A DNA stretch of 6,753 bases from Pseudomonadota bacterium (GTDB lineage: Bacteria > Pseudomonadota > Gammaproteobacteria > Burkholderiales > Rhodocyclaceae), in contig JAJZPJ010000142.1 of the NCBI GenBank assembly GCA_021811225.1, positions 1-6,753 of the forward strand. The letters are read 5' to 3'. The notes below the pieces were generated by a model, which did no database searches, was not told the DNA's origin, and was given only the letters and a program-made list of their open reading frames with translations. Shown here in pieces: positions 1 through 6,236 of this stretch. Position numbers and translations under genes: made by a program. Each line of letters begins with the position of its first letter. Position 1 is the first letter of the stretch.

Positions 1-966
1 GTGCGCCTGGGGGTCAGGCCGGGTGACCGGCTTGACTCTCCGGTCTTGCAAAACGAAGCGATCGAGAAGCGGGCGCAAATCCTTGCCGCCCGTGAGCGTG
101 GCTCTGCGATGGTCGAATTTGCCTTGGTGGGACCGGTCATCACCCTTCTCGGCATGGCAATCTTGCAATACAGCCTATTATTCTTTGCCAAGAATCAAAT
201 AAATCATGCTGGATTCATGGCCGCTCGGGCGGGAGCGATGGCCAATGCCAATATCGCTATAGTGAAGCAAGCCTACGTGCGGGCATTGATTCCGCTTTAC
301 GGCGGCGGGAGTAGCAGCCAAGATCTGCAACAGGCATTCGACAAGGCTGACGAGGATGTCTCAGCCAACGCCAGGATCGAAATCATCAATCCCACCAAAG
401 AGAGCTTCGACGATTGGCAGGATCATGCCCTGCGGGAGACGATTGGCAATGGCAGGCGGGTTATTTCAAACAGCGGACTGCCCTTTCGAAACCCGTCTGT
501 AATCGGAGCCAATTCGGGCCAAAGTATACAGGATGCCAATCTCTTCAAGATTCGGATCACCCATGGCTACGAGATGAAAGTCCCGCTGATCAATAACGTC
601 ATTCAATTCATGCTCACCTGGAGCGATGACGGAAAAAATCCGTTCGTCAGCGAGCTTTATAGAAATCATCGCATTCCCGTGATGACTCACGTCACGCTGC
701 AAATGCAGTCCGATGCCATCGAGCCGGACTCCCCGACATCCATGCCGCGAGCGGACGCGGGTGGCGAATCCGGGAATCAGGGCGGGACAGTCGCCGATAC
801 CCGGTTCCCGCCCGGTTGCATAACTATCGGCTGTACGGTCATTACCGACCCGCAAACTCCCGGGGGTGTTGGCCCCGCCCCGGGCAACGAGGCGACTTCA
901 GCCGGATGCCCACCGGGCGATCCGGAGTGCTCACAGATGTGCAAGCTTGCGGCAGGAGGGGTCTGA
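1..966 (+). CDS. TadE-family pilus assembly pseudopilin, possibly 5'-partial
   Basis: This is a probable minor pseudopilin of a Tad/Flp (type IVc) pilus system, or a related TadE-like envelope protein. After about 33 polar residues the sequence reads ERGSAMVEFALVGPVITLL and continues as one hydrophobic helix to about residue 63. That layout is typical of TadE. A glycine (34) followed five residues later by glutamate (39) fits a prepilin-peptidase site, so cleavage between G34 and S35 is plausible. A mostly polar ectodomain follows. The last ~65 residues are rich in Gly, Pro and Cys, with five cysteines, which is longer and more Cys-rich than I expect for the family. The only early in-frame starts are GTG at 1, on the window edge, and TTG at 46, so the true start may be upstream. 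No other tad gene is visible. The family call is fairly secure; its pilus role here is inferred. Confidence 0.75.
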   Translation: MRLGVRPGDRLDSPVLQNEAIEKRAQILAARERGSAMVEFALVGPVITLLGMAILQYSLLFFAKNQINHAGFMAARAGAMANANIAIVKQAYVRALIPLYGGGSSSQDLQQAFDKADEDVSANARIEIINPTKESFDDWQDHALRETIGNGRRVISNSGLPFRNPSVIGANSGQSIQDANLFKIRITHGYEMKVPLINNVIQFMLTWSDDGKNPFVSELYRNHRIPVMTHVTLQMQSDAIEPDSPTSMPRADAGGESGNQGGTVADTRFPPGCITIGCTVITDPQTPGGVGPAPGNEATSAGCPPGDPECSQMCKLAAGGV

Positions 967-982
967 ACCCGGCACAAAGAAA

Positions 983-1001
983 AGCCCGCGCGCGGCGGGC
1001 T
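983..1001. terminator. GC-rich stem-loop after the TadE gene, terminator-like on the minus strand
   Basis: AGCCCGC (983-989) and GCGGGCT (995-1001) form a perfect 7-bp stem around a 5-nt GC loop, 16 nt after the TadE stop codon. On the plus strand no T-run follows, so termination of TadE mRNA here would be weak or Rho-assisted. On the minus strand the stem is followed by TTTTCTTT (983 down to 976), a better intrinsic-terminator shape. No minus-strand gene is seen that would need it. It could also simply stabilise the 3' end of the TadE transcript. Confidence 0.45.
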
Positions 1002-1015
1002 AAGCCATTCCCGTG

Positions 1016-1072
1016 GGAGGAGTTTCTGGAAATGGAGGAGACGGAACAATTATGACATATGCTTTGATATAG
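1016..1072 (+). other. Two Shine-Dalgarno boxes with overlapping micro-ORFs (leader remnant?)
   Basis: GGAGGAG occurs at 1016-1022 and again at 1034-1040. The first lies 9 nt before an ATG at 1032 that opens a 7-codon frame (MEETEQL) stopping at 1053-1055. The second lies 11 nt before an ATG at 1052 that opens a 6-codon frame (MTYALI) stopping at 1070-1072. The two frames overlap as ATGA, the usual form of translational coupling. These are strong ribosome-binding signals with nothing of size behind them. They may be the leftover leader of a lost gene, regulatory leader peptides, or chance. The sequence is real; a function is not shown. Confidence 0.3.
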
Positions 1073-1073
1073 T
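1065..1073 (+). promoter_or_regulatory. Candidate extended -10 promoter upstream of gmk
   Basis: TGATATAGT matches an extended -10 element (TGn followed by TATAGT, 5 of 6 to consensus). I see no good -35 hexamer at 16-18 nt upstream. Transcription would begin near 1080 and the RNA would start at the left arm of the inverted repeat at 1076-1130. This would be an upstream gmk promoter if it is used. Confidence 0.3.
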
Positions 1074-1075
1074 GC

Positions 1076-1130
1076 AACGGATCAGCGGCGCACTCCGGCT
1101 AAGCTGCTGACAGCTCGGGGCCGATCCGTT
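1076..1130. repeat. 8-bp inverted repeat flanking a 39-nt loop, overlapping the gmk promoter
   Basis: AACGGATC at 1076-1083 and GATCCGTT at 1123-1130 are exact inverse copies. After one mismatch (1084/1122) two more positions pair (1085-1086 with 1120-1121). Inside the loop, AGCTG (1102-1106) and CAGCT (1111-1115) form a second small hairpin. The right arm covers most of the spacer end and the first base of the proposed -10 box, and the inner hairpin covers the -35 box. It could be an operator or a structured leader; no specific regulator is recognised. Confidence 0.4.
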
Positions 1131-1135
1131 ATCCT
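1107..1135 (+). promoter_or_regulatory. Candidate sigma-70 promoter for gmk-rpoZ-spoT
   Basis: CTGACA at 1107-1112 (5 of 6 to the -35 consensus) is separated by exactly 17 nt from TATCCT at 1130-1135 (4 of 6 to the -10 consensus). Transcription would start near 1142 and give a leader of about 36 nt to the ATG at 1178. If this promoter is real, the GTG at 1136 and probably the ATG at 1148 are ruled out as gmk starts. This comes from visual matching, so it is only a candidate. Confidence 0.45.
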
Positions 1136-1177
1136 GTGCGCGCAGCGATGCATCGATACCCACTCAGAGCCACTCGC

Positions 1178-1807
1178 ATGACAGACTCAGATACCAGCGG
1201 CACCCTGTTCATCGTCTCCGCACCCTCCGGCGCCGGCAAGACCACCCTGGTGCGCCTGCTGCTCGAGCAGGATGCACATGTTCGGTTGTCGATTTCCTAC
1301 ACCACGCGCGCACCGCGCCCGGGTGAACAGAATGGCCGCGAATACCACTTCGTCAGCGTCGCGGACTTCCTGGCCATGAAGGAGAGAGGCGATTTTCTCG
1401 AGTCGGCCGAAGTTCATGGCAATTACTACGGCACTTCGCGCGTCTGGCTGGTGGAACAGATGCGCGCAGGGCGGGATATCCTGCTGGAGATCGACTGGCA
1501 GGGAGCGCAACAGGTTCGCCGTCGGTTTCCCGACGCGGTCGGAATTTTCATCATGCCGCCCTCCCTGGACGAACTGGAGCGGCGCCTGCGCGGACGCGGC
1601 ACGGACAGCGCCGAGGTGATCGCACGCCGCCTGGCCGCAGCCCGGGACGAGATGAGCCACGTCGGCGAGTTCGAATACGTTATAATCAACAATCAGTTGC
1701 AAGAGGCGCTCGGTGACCTTCTGGCAGCGTTGCGAGCTTCCCGGTTGCGTCTGGCCCGGCAGCGGGCCCGTCACCCCGAATCATTCACGCCACTATCACA
1801 GGAATAA
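1178..1807 (+). CDS. gmk: Guanylate kinase
   Basis: Cytoplasmic enzyme that phosphorylates GMP to GDP with ATP, an essential step in GTP supply. The 209-residue product has the P-loop APSGAGKT at residues 15-22. The GMP-binding segment SYTTRAPRPGEQNG (40-53) is followed by EYHF, and the conserved LEIDWQGAQQV is at 103-113. The Arg-rich lid region ERRLRGRGTD is at 134-143. The length is normal for the family. The frame is open back to GTG 1136 and ATG 1148, but I chose ATG 1178: homologous proteins begin a few residues before the GTLFIVSAP segment, and the best promoter ends at 1135. The ribosome-binding site before 1178 is poor. The stop codon is 3 nt before rpoZ, so the two are cotranscribed. 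Upstream, where many proteobacteria carry yicC, there is a TadE gene. Confidence 0.96.
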   Translation: MTDSDTSGTLFIVSAPSGAGKTTLVRLLLEQDAHVRLSISYTTRAPRPGEQNGREYHFVSVADFLAMKERGDFLESAEVHGNYYGTSRVWLVEQMRAGRDILLEIDWQGAQQVRRRFPDAVGIFIMPPSLDELERRLRGRGTDSAEVIARRLAAARDEMSHVGEFEYVIINNQLQEALGDLLAALRASRLRLARQRARHPESFTPLSQE

Positions 1808-1810
1808 GCC

Positions 1811-2017
1811 ATGGCCAGAATCACCATAGAAGACTGCCTCAAGCACATTCCCAACCGTTTTCAACTGACCCTGGTCGCCACCTACCGCGCCCGTCAGATC
1901 ACGCTCGGCGGCACGCCCCAGGTCGAAGGCGACAAGGACAAGGCGACCGTCGTCGCCTTGCGCGAGATCGCCTCGGGCATGGTCGGCCTGGAGCTTCTCA
2001 ATCGCGGTCAGGCGTAA
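1811..2017 (+). CDS. rpoZ: DNA-directed RNA polymerase subunit omega
   Basis: Omega helps fold and hold the beta' subunit in RNA polymerase. In E. coli it forms part of one ppGpp-binding site. The 68-residue protein begins MARITIEDCLKHIPNRFQL, then has a conserved YRARQ segment and the TVVALREIASG helix at about residues 46-56. The first ~60 residues align with omega, while the longer charged tail of the E. coli protein (91 aa) is missing. That short form is usual in betaproteobacteria. An AGGA box at 1800-1803 sits 7 nt before the ATG, partly within the gmk 3' end, so translation may be coupled to gmk. spoT starts 19 nt after the stop codon. Identification is secure. Confidence 0.96.
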   Translation: MARITIEDCLKHIPNRFQLTLVATYRARQITLGGTPQVEGDKDKATVVALREIASGMVGLELLNRGQA

Positions 2018-2036
2018 CGCGACATGAAATGAAGCG

Positions 2037-4223
2037 ATGGCCACGCCGGTAACGCCCGCCGAGGCCTCGCCCATCGCGCCGGAGATTCCTCCAGCCATCG
2101 ACATGGCGGAGGACGTTCGCCACTTCAGCGCCAAGCTCTCCGCGTATCTCAAACCCGAAGAAGTCGCTCGCGTCGAAGCGGCTTACGCCTTCAGCGCCAC
2201 CGCCCATAGCGGCCAACTGCGCTCCAGCGGCGAGCCTTACGTCTCGCATCCGCTCGCCGTCGCCGGTACTCTGGCCGACTGGCACCTCGACCCGCAGGCC
2301 GTGATCGCTGCCCTGCTCCACGATGTGATGGAAGACACCGCCATCACCAAGCAGGAGATCGCCGACAGGTTCGGCAAGTCCGCGGCCGAGCTGGTCGATG
2401 GCGTCTCGAAGATCGACCGCATCGAAAATCAGTCCTACGAGGAAGCGCAGGCAGAGAATTTTCGCAAGATGCTGCTGGCGATGGCGCGCGACGTGCGCGT
2501 GATCCTGATCAAGCTGGCCGACCGTCTGCACAATATGCGCACGCTGGGCGCGGTGCCGGTGGAGAAGCGTCGCCGCATCGCCCGCGAGACGCTCGACATC
2601 TATGCACCGATCGCCAACCGCTTGGGCCTCAACACCCTCTATCGCGAGCTGCAGGAACTGTCCTTTCTTCACCTCCACCCGCTACGCCACAACGTCCTAG
2701 CCAAGGCGGTCAAAAAGGCGCGCGGCAACCGCCGCGAGCTGGTGGGCAAGATCACGGAGACGCTGCGCCGGCGCCTGCCCGAGGCCGGCATAGAGGCCGA
2801 GGTGATGGGCCGAGAGAAGCATCTCTACGGCATCTACCGCAAGATGCGCGAAAAGCATCTGTCGTTCTCGCAGGTACTCGACATCTACGGCTTCCGCGTC
2901 ATCGTCAAGGATATCCCGACCTGCTATCTGGCGCTGGGCACCCTGCACGGCATCTACAAGCCGGTGCCAGGCAAGTTCAAGGACTACATCGCAATTCCCA
3001 AGGCCAACGGCTACCAGTCCCTGCACACCACGCTGATCGGCCCCTACGGCACCCCGGTCGAGGTTCAGGTGCGCACCGCCGAGATGCACCACGTCGCCGA
3101 GAGCGGTGTCGCTTCGCACTGGCTCTACAAGGACGAGAGCGCCCTCTCGGAACTGCAGCAGCAGACCCACAAGTGGCTGCAGTCACTGATCGAACTGCAG
3201 TCCGCCTCGGGCGATTCCGCCGAGTTCCTCGAGCACGTCAAGGTCGATCTGTTCCCCGGCGAGATCTACGTATTCACCCCCAAGGGCAAGATCCTGGGCC
3301 TGTCGCGCGGCGCCACGGCGGTGGACTTCGCCTACGCGGTTCATACCGATATCGGCAACCGCTGCGTCGCCTGCCGCATCAACTTCGAACTGATGCCGCT
3401 GCGCACCGAATTGAAAAACGGCGACCGGATCGAGATCATCACCGCCACCCACGCCAATCCCAACCCGGCGTGGCTGTCCTACGTCAAGAGCGGCAAGGCC
3501 CGCGCCCAGATCCGGCACTTCCTCAAGACGCAGCAGCAGGGGGAATCGGCGGCGCTGGGCGAACGCCTGCTCGGCCAGACGCTCGCCGGCCTGGGCCTGC
3601 ACTTGGCCGACATCGTCGCCGGCGTATGGGAGCGCTTCCTGCGCGACCGCAGCGCCAAATCGAAGCGCGACGTGCTCACCGACATCGGCCTGGGCAAGCG
3701 GCACGCGGCCATCGTTGCGCGCCGGCTCGCCGCCGCACGCGAAGCCGAGGGCGGCACACCGGTCGAGCACAAACCCCGGGGCGCGATCACGATCCGCGGC
3801 AGCGAGGGCCTCGCCGTGCAACTGGCGAAGTGCTGCCGGCCGATACCGGGGGATCCGATCGTCGGCATCATCCGCAAGGGCCAGGGCCTGATGGTGCATA
3901 CCCACGACTGCCGCAGCATCGGCAAGAAGCACCACGAGCGGGACAACTGGGTGGATGTCGAATGGGAACCCAACACCACGCAGCTGTTCGAGGTCGGCAT
4001 CCGCATCGTTGCCGAGAACCGCCGCGGCGTGCTGGCCAAGGTGGCGGCCGAGATCGCTGCTGGCGGCTCCGACATCCAGAACGTCAGCATGGATGACGAT
4101 CGCAGCATGTACACCACGCTCAATTTCACGCTGCAGGTGTCCAATCGCGTCCATCTCGCCCGACTCATGCGCGGCTTACGCCATATCCCCGAGGTGCTGC
4201 GCATCACCCGCACCAAGGAATGA
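2037..4223 (+). CDS. spoT: Bifunctional (p)ppGpp synthetase/hydrolase, RelA/SpoT family
   Basis: Long RSH protein that makes and degrades the stringent-response alarmone (p)ppGpp. The 728 residues show the full domain order. The HD hydrolase spans about 45-200, with H71, HDVMED at 95-100, and D162 and N166 in KLADRLHNMRTL. The synthetase spans about 240-365, with D282, Y326 in NGYQSLH and E342 in VEVQVRT. TGS is at about 402-468, with H436. A helical region follows, then a Cys-containing segment (C599, C600, C625), then ACT at about 650-725. The synthetase loop reads KFKD (313-316), the basic type of bifunctional or SpoT enzymes and not the acidic EXDD of RelA. All catalytic residues I can check are present, so both activities look intact. 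Start ATG 2037 fits family length, although its ribosome-binding site is weak. It follows rpoZ by 19 nt and precedes the DUF3460 gene by 30 nt. The symbol rel would serve equally well. Confidence 0.96.
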   Translation: MATPVTPAEASPIAPEIPPAIDMAEDVRHFSAKLSAYLKPEEVARVEAAYAFSATAHSGQLRSSGEPYVSHPLAVAGTLADWHLDPQAVIAALLHDVMEDTAITKQEIADRFGKSAAELVDGVSKIDRIENQSYEEAQAENFRKMLLAMARDVRVILIKLADRLHNMRTLGAVPVEKRRRIARETLDIYAPIANRLGLNTLYRELQELSFLHLHPLRHNVLAKAVKKARGNRRELVGKITETLRRRLPEAGIEAEVMGREKHLYGIYRKMREKHLSFSQVLDIYGFRVIVKDIPTCYLALGTLHGIYKPVPGKFKDYIAIPKANGYQSLHTTLIGPYGTPVEVQVRTAEMHHVAESGVASHWLYKDESALSELQQQTHKWLQSLIELQSASGDSAEFLEHVKVDLFPGEIYVFTPKGKILGLSRGATAVDFAYAVHTDIGNRCVACRINFELMPLRTELKNGDRIEIITATHANPNPAWLSYVKSGKARAQIRHFLKTQQQGESAALGERLLGQTLAGLGLHLADIVAGVWERFLRDRSAKSKRDVLTDIGLGKRHAAIVARRLAAAREAEGGTPVEHKPRGAITIRGSEGLAVQLAKCCRPIPGDPIVGIIRKGQGLMVHTHDCRSIGKKHHERDNWVDVEWEPNTTQLFEVGIRIVAENRRGVLAKVAAEIAAGGSDIQNVSMDDDRSMYTTLNFTLQVSNRVHLARLMRGLRHIPEVLRITRTKE

Positions 4224-4253
4224 CCAATCCATCACTCACCGAAAGAGCACGTC

Positions 4254-4436
4254 ATGGCGAACTACGAATCGGAACACACCCAGTTCATGCGCGAGTGGCT
4301 GAAGAGCCACCCCGAACAGATAAATGAGCAGCAGCGTGGCCGCGCGCTGTGGTGGGACAAGCAGCAAGATCTGGAGACGCAGCGCCGCTACAACGAAGCG
4401 CAAGTGCCGCAAAAATCCTACTATTACGACACCTGA
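4254..4436 (+). CDS. DUF3460 family small protein
   Basis: A 60-residue soluble, charged protein of unknown function. The opening MANYESEHTQFMREWL and the central GRALWWDKQQDLETQRRY pattern match what I know of DUF3460, a small family seen mainly in betaproteobacteria. The end is Tyr-rich (SYYYDT). There is no signal peptide, membrane segment or cysteine. It lies 30 nt after spoT on the same strand, with a purine stretch (GAAAGAG) about 6 nt before the ATG, and is probably cotranscribed with it. A link to the stringent response is only a guess from position. Its last 13 nt overlap the 3' end of convergent modC, and no terminator is seen between the two. Confidence 0.85.
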   Translation: MANYESEHTQFMREWLKSHPEQINEQQRGRALWWDKQQDLETQRRYNEAQVPQKSYYYDT

Positions 4437-5551
4437 GCCTCCCAGGGCATCAGATGGATCGCTTGCGGTAGCAGCGTCACCAAGGCCTCGGCCCCGGGCA
4501 CGATCCGGTCCTGACGAGCGATATGGCTGGGTAGCGAAAAGGCGAGACGCGCGCCCCCTGGGGCCGAGCGCAGCGTGACGTGGGTGAACGGACCCAGGAC
4601 GACGCAGTCCTCGATCCGTCCCAGCACCTGATTGACGCCCTCGCGCGAGACGGCGTGGGAGCGTCGGTTGAGATGGACGCCTTCGGGCGGCACCGCCCAA
4701 AGCACTTTCGTTCCCGGCGCCCAGTTCTGCCCCCCCTTCACTTCCAAGCGCAGTCCGAACGCCTCCAGGAAGGTCGTGGCATGGGCGCACTCCTGGCCGA
4801 CGACGCCTTCGAACAGATTGGAGAGTCCGACCAGTCTGGCCACCGCGGCATTGGCCGGGCGCGTCATCACCACCTCGGGCGGACCGGCTTGCAGGCTCAC
4901 GCCGTGATGGAGCAGCACCATGCGATCGGCGAGCATGCGCGCCTCATCCAGGTCGTGCGTCACCAGCACGATCGGGATGGCCAGTTCGCGACGCAGTCGC
5001 GCCAACTCCTGCTGCAACTTGCGCCGCGTGACTTGATCGACGGCAGAGAACGGTTCGTCGAGCAGCAGCGCCGCGGCGCTCGAACCGTCGCCGATGGCGC
5101 GAGCCAGGGCGCGGGCCAGGGCGACGCGCTGCTGCTGGCCGCCGGACAGTTCTCCCGGCCGGCGCTGTTCCAAACCGTGCAGATGGGTGCGCGCCAGCCA
5201 TTCCTGCGCCATCTTGCTGCGCTCCTTTGACGGCAACTGCCACAGCGCCAGCGCGACGTTGTCCAGTGCCGAGAGGTGCGGCAGCAGGGAATAGCTCTGG
5301 AACACTATGCCGACGCGCCGCAACTGCGGCGGCCGCATGATCCCTGCCCCGGTGTCGAGCCAGGTGTCGGCGCCGCAACTGATACGGCCCTGCTGCGGCC
5401 GGACGAGGCCGGCGATACAGCGCAGTGCCGTGGTCTTGCCGCTGCCGGAGGGGCCGACCAGGGCGATCAGTTCTCCCGGGGCGCACGAAAGTTGGCAGTC
5501 GAGCGGAATCGGCGCGCGCTGTCGTAACGCGACGGAGAGTCCCTCAGCCAC
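4424..5551 (-). CDS. modC: Molybdate ABC transporter ATP-binding protein
   Basis: Cytoplasmic ATPase that drives the ModB permease to import molybdate. The 375-residue product has Walker A GPSGSGKT (33-40), the Q-loop glutamine at 85, the signature LSGGQQQR (135-142), Walker B ALLLDEP (161-167), D-loop SAVD (169-172) and switch H199. The remaining ~140 residues form a C-terminal regulatory region with a TOBE/Mop-like segment at roughly 300-365. The frame stays open upstream to 5641, but I chose the GTG at 5551-5549: the ATPase fold begins directly after it, and GTGGCTGA overlaps the modB stop, typical of coupled transporter genes. A GCAGG stretch lies just upstream. The ATPase class alone could also be CysA-like; the ModB partner decides for molybdate. 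Tungstate as an additional substrate cannot be excluded. The 3' end overlaps the convergent DUF3460 gene. Confidence 0.9.
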   Translation of the reverse strand: MAEGLSVALRQRAPIPLDCQLSCAPGELIALVGPSGSGKTTALRCIAGLVRPQQGRISCGADTWLDTGAGIMRPPQLRRVGIVFQSYSLLPHLSALDNVALALWQLPSKERSKMAQEWLARTHLHGLEQRRPGELSGGQQQRVALARALARAIGDGSSAAALLLDEPFSAVDQVTRRKLQQELARLRRELAIPIVLVTHDLDEARMLADRMVLLHHGVSLQAGPPEVVMTRPANAAVARLVGLSNLFEGVVGQECAHATTFLEAFGLRLEVKGGQNWAPGTKVLWAVPPEGVHLNRRSHAVSREGVNQVLGRIEDCVVLGPFTHVTLRSAPGGARLAFSLPSHIARQDRIVPGAEALVTLLPQAIHLMPWEAQVS

Positions 5552-6212
5552 GATGCCTGCCGATGCGGCGGGTGAGCAGATGGAAGGCGCTGATGGCGGC
5601 GAAGGAGAGCGCCACCAGCAGCGCCGACATCGATGCCGCACCGCGCTCGTCGAAAGCTTGAACCCGGTCGAAGATCGAAATCGCCACGGTGCGCGTTTCC
5701 GTGGAAATGTTGCCGCCGACCATCAGCACCACGCCGAACTCGCCCAGGGTGTGGGCGAAGGTCAACACGATCGCCGAGAGTAGTCCGGGCCAGGCCAGCG
5801 GCAGTTCGACCCGCCACAGCGTGCGCCAATGCGACAGTCCGCAGCACCAGGCCGCCTCGCGCGCCGCCAGCGGAATGGCATCGAAGGCACGCTGGATCGG
5901 TTGGACCGCGAAGGGCAGATTGAAGATCAGCGAAGCGACCAGCAGACCGTCGAAGCTGAACACCAGGGTGCGGCCGGTCAGCGCCGTGTACGCCTGGCCG
6001 ATCGGCGAGCCTGCGCCCAGCGCGACCAGCAGATAGTAGCCGAGCACCGTCGGCGGCAGCACCAGCGGCAGCGCCACCAGGGTCTCGACCAGCGCCTTGC
6101 CCCTGAAGCCGGACCACGCCAGCGGCCGCGCCAGCAATACGGCCAACGGCAGAAGCACCACCGTGGTGCTGGCGGCGAGTTTGAGCGAGAGAGCGAACGC
6201 GGTCCAGTCCAT
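5544..6212 (-). CDS. modB: Molybdate ABC transporter permease
   Basis: Inner-membrane channel subunit for molybdate uptake. The 222 residues hold about five hydrophobic segments: near 8-28, 41-65, 85-105, 140-165 and 192-213. LPLVLPPTVLGYYLLV at 49-63 is characteristic of ModB. The coupling loop that docks on the ATPase is EAAWCCGLSHWRTLWRVELP at 119-138, matching the EAA...G.........LP pattern. LGEFG at 156-160 and the ETRT motif at 172-175 also match the E. coli protein as I remember it. The length is normal. Its stop overlaps the modC start by 8 nt and its ATG lies 24 nt after the ferredoxin gene, so the three look like one operon. The ribosome-binding site is weak (AAGG about 11 nt upstream). 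No modA for the periplasmic binding protein is in the window. Confidence 0.92.
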   Translation of the reverse strand: MDWTAFALSLKLAASTTVVLLPLAVLLARPLAWSGFRGKALVETLVALPLVLPPTVLGYYLLVALGAGSPIGQAYTALTGRTLVFSFDGLLVASLIFNLPFAVQPIQRAFDAIPLAAREAAWCCGLSHWRTLWRVELPLAWPGLLSAIVLTFAHTLGEFGVVLMVGGNISTETRTVAISIFDRVQAFDERGAASMSALLVALSFAAISAFHLLTRRIGRHRG

Positions 6213-6236
6213 CGTCGCGGCGGCCTTGGGCGCAGT

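Noticed and set aside
983..1135. CRISPR repeat, attachment site or insertion-sequence end in the tadE-gmk gap
   Set aside because: There is no series of spaced repeats, no transposase, no tRNA and no flanking target duplication; the inverted repeats here are single and short.
1136..1177. Upstream gmk starts at GTG 1136 and ATG 1148
   Set aside because: Both lie at or just after the proposed -10 box, have no ribosome-binding site, and add residues not expected in guanylate kinases.
3173..4096. Long plus-strand open frame (307 codons) inside spoT
   Set aside because: It is the +1 shadow of spoT in GC-rich sequence. The product is an Arg/Pro/Gly-rich string with no domain, while spoT has intact TGS, Cys-segment and ACT domains over the same bases.
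3183..4154. Long minus-strand open frame (323 codons) opposite spoT
   Set aside because: Antisense shadow rich in Ala, Asp and Val with no recognisable motif, start context or partner gene.
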